From: Circinella umbellata
Lineage: Eukaryota; Mucoromycota; Mucoromycetes; Mucorales; Lichtheimiaceae
DNA length: 64,000 bases
Reading direction: 5' to 3'
Assembly: GCA_025093555.1 (NCBI GenBank)
Contig: JAIWNF010000012.1
Span: 186,001 to 250,000, forward strand
The translations under genes were made by a program, and so were the position numbers. Shown one piece after another: positions 26,463 through 42,175 of this stretch (position 1 is the first letter of the stretch; every line of letters begins with the position of its first letter). The notes beneath the pieces are model-generated. The model saw only the letters and a program-made list of their open reading frames with translations, searched no databases and had not been told where the DNA came from.

Positions 26463-29400
26463 ATGGATTATAATTCAGGCCCTTATGATGGCCATTATAC
26501 CAATAATGCAAGAAGACCAGAAATGATTCACAGAACAAGTAGTAGTACTAGTAGAGTAAGTTTCTCTGAATTCCCTTTTTTTCTTTATATAACTACCCCC
26601 TTTTTTTTCTTATTTTTTCGCAGTAAAACTAATACTTTATTGAAATTAACTAATTCTATAATATAGTCTGGTGAAATTGAACAAGTTGTTACTAAACTTT
26701 TAAGAACAACCAAAGCATTACTGGAGGCTTTAACGCATTGGTCACAACTACGTGCAAGTACAACTGAAATTCTCGAGTATCGCGAAACGTTAGAAAGACA
26801 GTTTCATTTAGTGTCACAAGCATTTGAAGAAAATGGTGTTCACATGGGGTAAATAAACTTGCCATTATCATGTTTTATCAAATGATAAATATTTATTGTG
26901 GAATATGTATATATAAACATACCTTCCTGCGTTCATAAACTAACTCTTTCTTTATTTTGTTCTTTACCTTTTCTTTATAAGTGATTTGGCGTGGATTCCT
27001 CATCAACTTAAAGAAACTGTTTCAGCAGCAATGAATGAAGAACCTTCACAAGAAACCCTTGACTTTCACTTGCCAAAAATCCGTGACGTTATTGTACACT
27101 TATTGCATGGATTGAAAGGGAAACAACACTCACTTCGAGAACGGGATGCTCAACAGCAGCAACAACAGCAACAACAACAATGGACAACCGCCCGAGATTC
27201 TTATCGATCAACGGATTCATACCGTTCAACTGATTCTTGGCGTCGTGAAGTACCTCAAGCAGCATTAAATAGAGGTATGCAATCACCTCCTCGAGGACCC
27301 ATGTATCCACCTGATCGATCGCCACCACCCCCTATTGGCAATCCTTCACGTTTAACAGCGTCTGATTACGATCCTCGTTCAAGTGGAATGCCTCGACCTT
27401 CTGTTTCTACTGAAAACTCTCCTCGATATCCACGAGCTTATTCACCTATTCCTAACCAACAACAACGAATCCCATCTCCTTCTCGATCAACATCATCTTC
27501 TGTTGATATGAACAATAATAGACCTCCTTCTTCATCATCTGTCGGTCATGCTAGTGGTTATTATTCACCTACACCAGCTTCTGCTACAATTGGTGGTGGA
27601 GGAGCGGCACCACCCCCTCCTCCTCCACCACCTCCACCTCCAGCTGATACACAGCAACAACAACAACAACAACAACAATATTTAAAACCACGTTCAGATT
27701 TTGATGAAAATGATCCTGGTACAGCAAGTGCCCTTGCTGCATTGAAACGACAAGAGAATCTTGCTAGACGATCCTCCGTACGTCGTGCATCTATGTTTCG
27801 AGCCAACGGTGCTACAGGCGATTATCATCCAATGAAACGTCCCGGAAATGAATTAGCACCACCTGTCCCATCGCTTCCTTCACGTAGATCGGTTGATAAT
27901 ATGAGCAAGTTGGGTACGGTAACTGAAACACAACCTCTTACATCTGAACCTGAAAATGTAAATGAGGATGGACAACAAAATAATGAAGAAACGGATCAAA
28001 CTGGTAAGTTTCTTTTTTGGAAGTAAATTAAACACATACTTCTATTCTTTATCTGTATGCTTGTGTATGAAAAATAACGGAGGAGTGGGATGGCAACAAA
28101 AAATAAATGGAAATTTTTAAAAATTGTTGTCAATTAACTTCATATCTAATCAAACCAAATATAAACATATATAGGATTGACATTGTTTTTACAAATTGGT
28201 AAACAAGTTAAAAAAGTATATTATACTGGCGAAATCAGTATCCCAGCGTTACGAATGCTATTTATCGAACGATTCAATTATTCTTCCGGTTTAAATGATT
28301 TCCCAAATATATATATTCGTGATCCCTCTTTCAATGTTCAATATGAATTGGAAAATCTCGAAGAAGTAACTAACAAAACTCTATTATCACTAAACGTCAA
28401 TGGTAAAATAAAAAAAAATCTTTAATGATTACTGTTGGTAGTAAAAAGGGGAAGGTTCAAGGAAATAGATAGGAAATTAACTTTATTGTTGCTTTTCTAT
28501 ATTTTATGCAGAGGAAGAAGCAGCCCAAAAACAATGGATGGATAAGGTGACTGAATCGGTCGAAAAAGAAATGGGTGAAATCCGACAATTATTTATTGAA
28601 CATGTAGATGAGATAAAGCAACAAGTTGCAGAAACTCAAAAATCAGTACAACAACAACAACAACAACAATCACAAGGAGCAGTACCTCCTCCGCCACCTC
28701 CACCACCTCCAGCTCCTGCAGTTGCACCTCCTACAGAATCATCACCCGAAGCATCTGAAACACCCGCATCCCAACCATCATCATCACCATTATCATCAGA
28801 TCAACAAAATGGAACTTCACAGATACCTACAGCACAATTACAAGCACAACTACACGAGATCGAAACGTTACGTCGAGACATGGGTGTACTTCGACAAATT
28901 CAACGAGAAATGCGTCAAGGCACTGATGAAATTGTAGAAGAAATGAAAGAAAAAGCACAACAAATCCGGGATACTGAAGAACAAGACAAAGAAAAACAAA
29001 AGAGCCGTTCTGCTGCTCGTCTCTTTATCGAAGAAGGAAAAGAAAAATTGCTGTCAGATTCAGATAAAATTACAGGTCGATTGGAAGACTTACAGGATAC
29101 TGTGGATCAATTAAAGTTGGACGTGACACAACGCAAGTGCCGCCCAAGCGAAGCACAAATGACGCATTGTCAAAATGAACGAGAAAAGGTTGCTAAGGAG
29201 ATTGAAGAATTTGGATCCTATATTGTGAGTGTCAAGCCCCGGTGGAAAAAGACATGGGAGCAAGAATTACAAACAATCGTAAAGGAACAACAAATGTTGA
29301 AAGAACAAGAAGGTCTATTATTGGATATGCGGGATGATTTGACAGCTCTTGTTGAAGTATATGAACAATTGGAAAAGATTTATGCGTACCAAGCCAAGGC

Positions 29401-29755
29401 CAAACCTATGGTCCGCGAATTCCATGTTGCACCTGCAGAAGAAGGATTTGAGGGTATGAATACTGTATTAAAACAAGTAGCTTCGATTGATGTTGATCAT
29501 AACCGACGATTACGTGCTATGGAGCAAGCTGAAAAAATGCGTCAGCGAGAATTAGATAACCGCATTGATGAATTTGAACAAGAGTTGAGTAATTTTGTCG
29601 GTGCCAAGAAACTTAAAAAAACCGGAGGCGCAGAAGAAATCGAACGACTTCGGAAACAAAAAGATGCTGATATGCTCAAACAAATGTATATGGAACGAGC
29701 ACAAAAAGAAAAACAAAAAGATCAAGAAGAAGATGGCCCTGATGATAGCAATTAG
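26463..29755 (+). CDS. BUD6: Bud6/Aip3-type actin-interacting polarity protein
   Basis: Five exons: 26463-26555, 26667-26848, 26982-28003, 28175-28402 and 28512-29755. They join to 922 residues. Residues about 32-146 match the N-terminal Aip3/Bud6 helical region (IEQVVTKLLRTTKALLEALT). A disordered middle follows, with polyQ (about 149-158), polyP (about 305-315) and a second polyQ. From residue 433 comes the Aip3 core: LFLQIGKQVKKVYYTGEIS and FPNIYIRDPSFNVQYELENL, then long coiled coils to the C-terminus, including a further polyQ-polyP insert near 555-575. In yeast Bud6 binds actin and activates the formin Bni1 at growth sites; here it would serve hyphal tip growth (inferred). Polymorphism is likely in the CAA repeats. 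Confidence 0.93.
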
Positions 29756-30475
29756 GTTTTTTTTTTTCTCACTCATTTTTTTATCAAGTTTTTATATTCT
29801 TATCATTATTTTCATATACCTTTTATAAAAAAAAAACATGTCAAATTTGATTTTTTTTATCTTCAATTACTGTGCTATCTATTATATATTATCCTATCTT
29901 TCTATTTCTTTATGATAAGCTTTTTTTCTTTTGTGGTGAGAAGTTCATAATTCACAGGGCCCTTATTCCCATGTTGCACGGTGTAACATTCTTTTTCTTC
30001 TCCTTTTTCCTTCTCCCCCCCCCCAAATAATTATATCTTCTGATATATTATTGCGCAAGTGATAAAGTAATTATTTTTCTACTAAAAAATCCATGTCTCA
30101 TCAAAAGAATAATAAACAGAATGATTACAAATTATGATGAATATACGTAATCAGATTTCGGAAAGGTATGTTACATATATTAAGCCGATGAATCGATTTG
30201 TCAGAAGCAAATGGTAAGCTACTTATATGTATATAAAAAAAAGCACGCGATCTAGTCGGGCCGCATGATCAAAATGGGGTTTGGACTGATACCGTCGGGA
30301 CTCGGTAATGAAAAAGCCGCGCAAGAAGCACGTTTGTGAAACGCTTAAATAAAAGTGGCGAAAACAGGAAAAAAAAAGAAGCACGTTTTCTGTGTTTTTT
30401 TCTCTCTTTCTTTTCATCTTAAAGTTTTTTTTTTTTTTTCACATACATAATTTTTCTACGCACATACATAACACC
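29756..30475. other. Intergenic region
   Basis: 3' flank of BUD6 and T-rich leader of the next gene. No gene is supported. A short C-run lies near 30016. Confidence 0.55.
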
Positions 30476-30961
30476 ATGGCTATAGCCAGTATATTTCAAT
30501 CATCACCACCTTCGAAAAATAAACGACCATCGTTAGAAATATCAATTAACAAACGTTGGAGTAATTCTACCACATCAATCAATTCACCGACATCTCGCGT
30601 GCGTCAACGTTTTTCATCTATTTTACACAAACGAAAGTCATCGATTACAACTCTTGAAACATTGGATAGTAATCATAGTAGTGAACCCCGGTATTCATCA
30701 AGTTCTGATCGATCATCTTTACAACAACCACCTACACCTCCACTGCATACCCCTCATCATCATTATTACCAAGATACATTATTTGAAGTGGAAGAAAAAA
30801 CATGCCCTTTGAATTTGGCACAGCAAGTACGAATTGTATTGGGATCAACAATGGATGATATTGATGAAGAAATTGAAATGGAGTGGGAGGACCATCGTAA
30901 AGAGTTACGTCAATCTCTTCAGTTACCAAAGCAGCCTATATCTTATACCGACATCATATAA
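30476..30961 (+). CDS. Orphan 161-residue protein
   Basis: Single exon whose start has a good eukaryotic context (ACACCATGGC). The first 110 residues are rich in Ser, Arg and Pro, with basic patches (RQRFSSILHKRKSS), and look disordered. The C-terminal 50 residues are different: CPLNLAQQVRIVLGSTMDDI followed by an acidic helix (DEEIEMEWEDHRKELRQSLQ) and ending ISYTDII. That tail looks like a conserved binding module. No known domain is recognised. The region after the stop has no further exon that I can support. Coding status is inferred from start context, codon pattern and the structured tail. Confidence 0.6.
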   Translation: MAIASIFQSSPPSKNKRPSLEISINKRWSNSTTSINSPTSRVRQRFSSILHKRKSSITTLETLDSNHSSEPRYSSSSDRSSLQQPPTPPLHTPHHHYYQDTLFEVEEKTCPLNLAQQVRIVLGSTMDDIDEEIEMEWEDHRKELRQSLQLPKQPISYTDII

Positions 30962-33900
30962 AAAAAAGTCAAGCTATACTATATTATATTCCCCTCCCCC
31001 AAATTTGTTTTCCTTTGGCACACATCTTTTACTTGTACAGTATATCATTATAGACAACAACCCATATTATTACTACTATATTATTACTATTTATTTATTC
31101 TTACTTGTATAATTTTATTATAATTCATTCAACCACATTTATTAATAATACAACAACAACCCGTTAATCTATCATACTATCTCACTACACTTATTATTAA
31201 TATTGAAATTGAAATGGAGGTTGGGATAGTGAGGAGTTGCTATTATATGGGTAACACTAAATAATCCATTAACCTTCCTGGTGCCACAATTCCGAAATGT
31301 TATGATATCATTATTTTTCTTTATTTTGTTTCCATACTTTAATGTTTCTTTTAGTCTGCTGGCTGACTGAATGAAACAAAATAATGTGATTTCAGTTTAT
31401 CGCTTCGATCTCATCTGAATATAATCTCTTTCCTTTCCAGAGACACAATTAAAAAAAAATATTCTGTTGACATATCAGATAGGTATTTATTATCCATTCC
31501 AGCCTAAAAGTAACTGAGGTTTGATTCACTAGTTACACCAAAAATTTGATTGGTTCTAATAAAACCTTGTAGAGAGAGAAGGAGAGCTTTTTTTTTCACA
31601 CTCTATTATCCGATTTGAAGGTATTTCAAAGAAGTTTCGATTTTTACGTTGCATTTGTGTGTGTGTGGGTGGATGCTTTTTCTTCGTAAATATAACTGGT
31701 CCGTGAGAAATATGATCTTAACTCCTTTCTTCTCTTACTTTTCTTTCGATCTAATGACTTCAACAGTTTCTCAAACCTTGACCAAATTATCATTTATTTT
31801 ATGGTGATTTCATAATCTTATTGATCCCATGTCCAAACTTTTTCTTTCCGGGGACACTTGTTATTTTTTCTTTCTAGATGTAAATAATGACATTACTTTT
31901 TCTATTATAGATATATGTTGATAAATAAGAGTAAACAATGACAATATCATGTAACATTTTTTTATACTTTGTTGCGGAGATAAGCAACTCACCGGACCGA
32001 AATGCACAGATTAAATTTGTTCTGTTTTTTGCTTTTAGTTATATCGGGAATAATGATAATATAATACTAAAGAAAGAACGTCATGATATATATATAAGAG
32101 TGTTTGAAGCATGGTCCATTTCTAGAAAAGGTAAGCAAAACGTATTTTATTACGCGTAGTACGAACAATAGCTTTAATGGCGGGAAAGTATATTTTTAAG
32201 GTGGGTGGGAATTATTAGATAAATTACATAACTGCGTATGTATATTATATAAACCCTTTTTTGACAGATCACACATATATGCGAGTTAGTATTTCTAATG
32301 GAAGAATAAAAAAAAAGTACATTATACCCACACACACAGAGAGAGTAAAGGAATACAATGAATAGTAAGGTGATTTATTTATTTTCACACAATTTCACAT
32401 ATGCATTGATTATTATTGCTTAAATACTCTTCCCACACCAAGACAGGAACAAGAATTGGGGGCACCCAACATTAAAATAAAAGAATACAGTAGTATCCAC
32501 TATGTATAAAGTATAAGAGCGCCAGCACGTTTCACAAATTTTACCCCGCAACACAATCTCAGTTTTCTTCTATTCAAGCATAAATTTAAGTTTAGTATTA
32601 TATCCCATACACTTTTTATTTTTATGCTGGAGCAACATTATACACACTATCTGATAGTAGATATTGTCTGAAACTATTTTATGTAATGAGTTAAAATACC
32701 GTCATTGATTTACGGCCCATAGATGTTCCACAGAATAGTTCAACACAAGCCAGGGGGGAACCATGCTATATTATGTTACGTAACCAGTTGTTCAGATCAA
32801 AAAAGAAAAGAAAATAGAAAAATCATCTCATCGCCATTTTATCAAGAACTCGTACGTAGAGTAACATAAAAATATTTTTCCATATACTTTATTGCACTAT
32901 TATGTGTGTATGGTACAAATACGGTAGGTAGATTGGTAGCAATAAATATGATATGATAATAATAAATTGAAACGTGATCTGATATTTATTGCTTTTAACT
33001 CTTAAGACCAACAACAGAATAGGCTGAATTTATATGTCGTATAGAATATAGGGAATTCTTCTTCTTCAAACTGACCGTCCTCTGTTGATCCCTTTTGATT
33101 TAAGATCAAGTGTACGCATTTGATTATATAAAAGGTTTACACGACCCACAATGAAATACAGCCTAGCTATTAACAAACTTAACGATGGTGGATGTAGACT
33201 ATTATAAATAGGCTAATAGAATTCTTTACAAAAAATATACAATACACGCAATAGCGAGTTCATGACTGTCATTCATTTTCTTAAGAAACTAAAATATATG
33301 TACGCGTTTCCGATCGAGTTGCAACGAGCGAAATGATTTATAAGTATTAAACTCGAAACTGCTTTGACTCAGCGAAAAAAAAATGTAATGAACTTACTAA
33401 TAACAACAAAGAGAATGGAATCGATAAGGATGTTGAGAATAGAAAGAGCACGAGAAGAAGGGTAAACCGGTCCTTCTTATTCTCTAGAATGAGGATGATG
33501 AGAACTTTAATATCGATTGGTTTGTTAAACTTGATGAATTATGTAGTTAAAGCTTTTTATTGTTTATTATAAACATGCGTAAATTTAATATATATAATAT
33601 TCAGAATGAAAAGAGCGTTGTCTTCATCTTGCGTAAATCTTTCTTTGAGAACGATGGAGAATTTTTTTGTGCGACTGTCGTTGCAGATATTCCGGAACAA
33701 AATATGGGTCCGTCATTAGAAATCATCTTCATGTCCGTCTATCTGTGACAAACTTACTATTTATTATCTTACAATTTACAATAATAAGAAAGACTCCAAA
33801 ATCGTTTTCAAATCGTATACCTGCTATAAAGTTGAATTTCACGCAAGGAACGGTATCACAAAGTTTATAAGACACAAAAAGTAATGTAAAAAATAAGCAT

Positions 33901-34590
33901 GAAGAAACTGTTATATCACAAGAGAAAAGGAATCGAGAAAATAAAATAAAAATCACTTGGTAAAATATACGTAGAATAAGAAGGCCATATTAGAGCTTGT
34001 CATTAAGTTGAATGATTGACATTGTTTATCTCTGTGTATATGTGTTAAGCTTTCTAACAACTAATACTAGTAATAATAACAAAAGAATGTTTATGGAGGA
34101 TAATAACATAGGGAAGAGGGTGAGGAAGAAAGCAATAGTAAATTAGCTGATCAATGCACATCAAATATCGTTTCGGTTGCTACTTCGTTGTTCGCTGTCG
34201 ATTCTCATAGGTCATCGTCGCGTATTTCTCATAAGTGTTTACTTAGTAGCCTAAGAAATAACCCGTGTTTGTAGCTATATGTTTTGCTGGTAGTGAGTTG
34301 AGGATAAAAGAAATTGGGTTTGAGACTACATAGGAAGCGTTAAGAGAAGCGTGTGTACATATTACAAATTTGCCACTCCTCAAAAAAGAAATTTTGTATA
34401 TTGTAGTGCTAAGATATTTATCTCTAAAAGCTTAAAAGAACGATATCCACGCAATTGAGCATGTTTCTTTTTTCTTTTTCGAGCAAATAATTTTTTCTCC
34501 TTGACAGATGACGGAGTATAGAGTTCATCCATGTATGGCTGGCTAATTCTCTTTTTTCTTTAGTTGTACACAGACCTCGATTCGAAAAAA
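30962..34590. other. Gene-poor AT-rich region
   Basis: No gene is supported over 3.6 kb. A few protein-like scraps occur: 31938-32131, which ends at a GTAAGC donor-like site; 32701-32810 on the plus strand; and 33560-33748. None links to another exon. They may be relics like those elsewhere in the window. Confidence 0.45.
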
Positions 34591-36177
34591 ATGAATGCAA
34601 GAACATGGAGCAAAGTGACAACAACAAAAACGACATCCCATTTCTGTCGACAATTTCTACGTGTCGCTTCGAAATCTAAGTTTACACCTATTGCAAAACC
34701 ACTTATTCCGTTCTTACATTATGAACTTCTTTCATGTGCTCGACCTAAACTATTATTACGCTATTACAGCAATGTACCGATAACTACAACCAACAGGAAC
34801 ATACCAAAATTTTCTCCAACTTCTCAGCAACAGAAATATGTTGTGCACGACAACAATGCAACTCAACTGTATAAACCGATCGCTTTTTACAGTCTCATTC
34901 CGATCTCACAAGAACGTGTGGTCATTCTACGAGATATGATTGAATCCCGGTTATCCGAACTTGGTGTGGTGGGACGAATTTATATAGCTCCCGAGGAAGG
35001 CATTGGTGGGATTAATAGTCAAATGGCAGTACCATTATCCCAAATGACTCTCTTGAAAAAGTTTTTTAATGATTTACATGATGATTTTGGTGCAATTTCT
35101 TTTACGGAAGGGATAGAAGAATTGAAAGAACCTTGCTTTCGAAAATTACGAGTTATGATTAAAAAAAATGTATGCATGCTCTCAAATCAGACAAAATTAT
35201 TATTTAACAGGCTATCCATTTATTTTTACATAAACTAGATATTATTAATATTTATTTATTCTATCGTATTAAATAGCTTGTAGGTGTAAGAAAGTCGATA
35301 AGTGCAAGTGATCTAATAGATCCGTCAAACCACCATTTGGACCCAGCATCTTGGCATAAACAATTGAATGAAAAAGCAGACAAGGCTTTCTTGGTGGATA
35401 TGAGGAATCATTATGAATAGTAAGCTTTTATAAACATAATAAGCTGTTTTTTCTTTAAAAAAAAACTGAACACATTTTCACCATGTTCTGTCGTTTAATA
35501 GCGATATGGGTCATTTTGAACATGCTGCTAAATTGGATGTTGATACATTTCGAGAAGGTTTGGATGAATTACAAAGTATGATCAAGGACCAACCGGATAA
35601 AACATTATACATGTACTGTACTGGTGGAATACGATGTGATGTGACGGCATCTTACTTGCGAAAGAATGGAATAAATGACTTTAAAATGGTAAATCAAATA
35701 TAGTGAAAATGATAAAGAGGAGTCAAAAATCGAAACATTTATCGATAATTAATGCTATCTTTTTTATATCTCGATAAAAAATAGCTTAAAGGGGGAATTA
35801 CTGCCTATGGAAACTATATCAAGTCATCATGTAATAATAATAACGATAACGGTAACGAAAACGAAAACAACAATACAACAATTCGATCCTTGTTTCGGGG
35901 CAAAAACTTTTCGTTTGATGATAGACGAGGAGAAAGAATAACTGACGATGTGTTAACTCAATGTTATCAATGTGGAAAGTCGTGTGATGTTCTTCATAAC
36001 TGTGCAAATACACGATGTCATCTTTTATTCGTTCAATGTGAATCTTGTCGACAAGCTATGGGCAAAACTTGTAGTGATACTTGTCATGATGTCTTATTGG
36101 GGAAAAAAGCATGGGATGTGGATTATGACTATCATCGTCAAATTCGACCTATGGCTGCCTCTTCTTTATCTTCTTAA
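34591..36177 (+). CDS. Rhodanese-domain tRNA uridine hydroxylase-like protein (TrhO/TSTD2-type)
   Basis: Four exons: 34591-35169, 35277-35419, 35502-35688 and 35785-36177. They join to 433 residues. The N-terminal ~65 residues are Arg/Lys/Ser/Thr-rich with few acids, as in a mitochondrial presequence. Residues about 105-190 resemble the TrhO N-terminal domain (GRIYIAPEEGIGGINSQMAV). The rhodanese domain follows (WHKQLNEKADKAFLVDMRNH) with the active-site loop YCTGGIRCDVTASYL, Cys about 280, then LKGGITAYGNYI. The C-terminal part is Cys-rich with CxxC pairs (CYQCGKSC, CESC), as in the UPF0176 family. Bacterial TrhO hydroxylates U34 of tRNAs using O2; that activity and organellar location are inferred. 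An N/E-rich insert separates rhodanese and Cys-rich parts. TSTD2-like is an alternative name. Confidence 0.88.
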
Positions 36178-37396
36178 AAATGGTAACAACCTACTCACAC
36201 AATAGTTGCGAGTAGAAAAAAAGAGAAAAAAAAATAATGCTATAGATTTCCGTGTTGACTTATTATGCATTTCTACATTAACTAAATGAAATGAAGATAT
36301 ATTATAGCTTCTTTCGGTGCTGTGCACCGGATATAGAAAATCAACATCTATCGTTTTCTGTTTTTGTTCATCCATTCGAAACTATATTTATTACCACTTA
36401 CTTACTGCACAATAATATTTTATCATCATCTTCATGTACTATTACAAATCTGTATTAATAAATTACAAATATTGAGAAAAGACAATTCATTGCACTTTAC
36501 GCGTATTTATACACACAGAAATATACAGTAGTTTACATATTCTTTCCCGGCTGTCGCTCTGCATCCTCAACAAATTTTATTCAGCCGTCTTATTAGACAA
36601 ACAATATTATACCTTATCTTCAATCCGCACATGTATGGTGCTGAATTTTATAAATGACAAAATTTATCATTCAGCAGATACCTGTAGTACGTAATAAGTG
36701 TTTGCTTCAATTTTGAGAAGCCCCCCCCCATCGAGTTCAATTCCTGTGTTACATAAGAGTATCAATACTTTGCTGATCAGACACTTCCATTAGAGCTTTA
36801 TAACGTATAATACTAATATCACAGAAACACTTGGCAAACCATTCTTGCTCATTTTAATCGTGATATAATCGGTCAATCTAAAGTTTGCTTAATGGTAATA
36901 TTGAAAGGGGTTCTGAATCTCTTATGACCAACATTATGGTCATTCATCACAATATACTTGTTTCCATTCCAGAGAACCTCATTAAATGTACCCTTTCGTG
37001 AAATATGGCATTCTTTGTCTTCTTCAAGCTTTTTGTGTTGATACCTTTTAAAACTATCTTTTATTTGATTACGTACCTATCTACTGCCTTGATTCACGAT
37101 TGAGAAGAGGGGTTTTTTAAATCTATCTGTATGAATCAAATGTCTTTAGAACAAAAAAGAAAACATTTTCTTGCTATTGTATGATTTTATTAGCAAATAA
37201 ATATAAACATGAATATTCTAGCACCTTTCTTAAGCACTAGTAGTGCTCAATATCTAAAGCAATCCATGCGTTAAATTTATTATTTTAGAGCAATAGATAA
37301 CAAGGTTATCGGTTTGCGAACATAATGCTGTAATCTTAGTCATTAACTACTTTTTATTATGGTACGTAAAAAGTACTTTATACATAGTCAAAAGTT
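36178..37396. other. Intergenic region
   Basis: 3' flank of the rhodanese gene and AT-rich sequence. A C-run lies at about 36721-36730. No gene was seen. Confidence 0.5.
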
Positions 37397-39257
37397 ATGT
37401 TATTAATATCCCTTTTAAAAATAATACAAAGCAGCCACAGCACAACCACTAGCTTTACTCACGAGTTGAAGAACAGTGTCGAGATGAGCAAACGTAATCA
37501 TTATAACGTCGATACAGATCGTATATTAAGTCTAAACAAGAAGTCTGTAATTAGTGCATCGGGACTTAGTGAACGAATTGAAGGCTGTAGTGTCAGTAAT
37601 ACTGTATATCAAAAATCTAAAATTGGTAAAAACTGAATAAAACCTTCGTGGTGTTACGTAATGATGTTAAAAATGACGAAGATGATATTGATGCATCTAT
37701 AAAGCAAGACGAAAAAAATTTCACTTGCATTTTTAAGCACTAAACTTACATAATAGTTTATCAAGGTATATATTATTTTCTTCTTTTCATGATGTTTATG
37801 TATTGATAATATACCAATTACATCATAAAAAAATAAACTAATAAACAATTACATGAAACAAACAATAAAACGCTTAAACAACTACCTAGAAATTTTTAAA
37901 GAAAACTGTTGTCATACTAATACTCTCTATTATTCTTGTTGGGAAGATGACTAATCGATAATGCATTGTATTAAAACTAACTTGTAGTATATATTCTGTT
38001 TATTTCTGCTATTCTTATTGTCTCATTCAAGTTTCAAAATAGTAATATTTGGTACTGACAGTACGTAGTAGATTAACTATCATAAAAATGGTTAATCTGT
38101 GTACTTTGTGAGATTGTCCATCATGTAAGATATCTAAATGGCGACCTTGAAGATAACGAACTCAAACCCGAGGATACTCTGAATCTAACATCACCTTGGC
38201 TCTTCCCTACTCTTCAAAAAAAACCTAGTTTACTACGTAGTGCGTTTTCTTCTTCTTCTCACTTATTTTATTGCTCTGTTACGTACGTATCATTATTTTT
38301 TTTCTGCGCTAGTCCGGCTCTTTCTCTTCCGGATATTTTTAGTTATACTTTCATACATATATATTTTCTATATATTTGTAAATACTTCCCCATCCATAAA
38401 TATGTAATGAAAATAAGTGGACACATGCCCATAAGCACATGTCGCTTCAGTCTTCCACTCCATTAAACATAAATTTTACTTTTGTTCAAAGGCACTACAC
38501 ATCATAACTATCCCAGATAGACCTTTTTGATAATGATGAAAAAGAGCGACGATGTTTGTTTGTGACAAGTAGTAAAATTGGGTTATAGGCTTATGTAACA
38601 CTTCATAAAACTATTGTATTTCTAGTCAATGTTACAAATTATGCGCATAATATCGGAATTTTATGTGAGAACTACCTTTTAAGCAAAATACTTGCTGAAG
38701 ATCAACATATGCATTCAAAACAAAAAGACTGATCATGACATCACGCGGTTCTAGATTTAAAGTTTTATAAGAACAAAAAAAAAGTGTTTGGAAGATTTTG
38801 AATGAATACAAAACACCTTTACAATGAGCTATTGATTCATGCAACAAAAATCACTCCTTCCAAGTAGATGAAATCAAATCTTCTGATACCAAGCAGAAGT
38901 TATATAGAAGAATGTATATAGGCATTGAGACTGGATGTATCAATGTTGTTGCTTTTTATTTGGGTATACAAAAAGTTTGATGATATCAATAAAGCAAGCA
39001 AAGAAATGATAATAAGACAATCCCGCTATTCGGTTAACTAGAAAAAAACGAGCGCAACACTGCTCATTTACGTATTCCAGAAAAAAGCATTTAATATCAA
39101 TGATATTGAGAACGATATGTAACGAAAAACCTCAGTGGATTACATAGTTTCTTACTTAAACTCACATGTCCAGCAGTCTGGAAGAAAACACTTAATAGTA
39201 CACAGTTATATAATGTGGTTTAATGTGTTAGTCTGTTTAACTTATTTCACTTTATTT
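37397..39257 (+). pseudogene. Decayed coding sequence, family unknown
   Basis: Several protein-like plus-strand frames occur in series. 37397-37636 is open (NHYNVDTDRILSLNKKSV). 37633-37743 is shifted (LRNDVKNDEDDIDASIKQDE). About 38086-38260 reads HHVRYLNGDLEDNELKPEDT. 38735-38980 is cut by TAA 38768 and TGA 38825 and contains VDEIKSSDTKQKLYRR. Then 38979-39257 is shifted again and cut by stops, with NSHVQQSGRKHLIVHSY. The composition of charged and polar residues is coding-like, and the order on one strand suggests one dead gene or mobile element. No splice model could be closed here, so the joining is inference. Family not recognised. Confidence 0.35.
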
Positions 39258-39778
39258 TGAAATTTTATATACACTCTTACGTATCTTTATAGTTGTTTAT
39301 AGTTGAATTATTTTATATTATTTTTCATATAAAGACCTTGAAATTTTAAACTTTACAGTGTTAAAAACCAATATGATATTTTTTTAAATCAAATGAATAC
39401 CACTAAAGCATACATTTATATTCAAGTATATATGAGTGTGTATGAGCCCTGCGCTATAATAAAATAACCAGCAAGTAGTAGTGTGTGACATTAGCTCCCA
39501 TAACCAACCTTACCAACATCAGCGGCATTGATTAACAATCCAGGAAAATCGGATAAATATTCACACGCAGACAGTTAGCGGCACTAGTAAAATTGAAGTT
39601 GCAGGTGAATGCCATGAAACCTTCTCTTTAACAAGGTAAAGCACCCATACACAACATATAGAATTTATGCAATCCATCCATCCATCTATCCAATCGATAA
39701 ACTAACAAATCCATCCATCCGTTTATATCAACAAATGGAACATTATATTTTTTTTGTGGATTATTCGATTAGGCCAAT
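39258..39778 (+). promoter_or_regulatory. Upstream region of RPS5
   Basis: AT-rich sequence with repeated TCCATCCATC units (about 39671-39690 and 39711-39719) close to the RPS5 start. It probably holds the RPS5 promoter and 5' leader. No factor site is claimed. Confidence 0.4.

Positions 39779-42175
<2,397 letters not shown>

Noticed and set aside
27561..27806. Minus-strand frame with poly-Cys and poly-Gly
   Set aside because: It is the antisense shadow of polyQ and polyP codons in BUD6 exon 3.
31938..32131. Open frame ending at a GTAAGC donor-like site
   Set aside because: No matching upstream or downstream exon was found and no domain is visible; kept only as a mention in the intergenic entry.
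36721..36750. Sequence resembling a tRNA B-box (AGTTCAATTCC)
   Set aside because: No A-box, anticodon stem or acceptor pairing could be found at the required distance.
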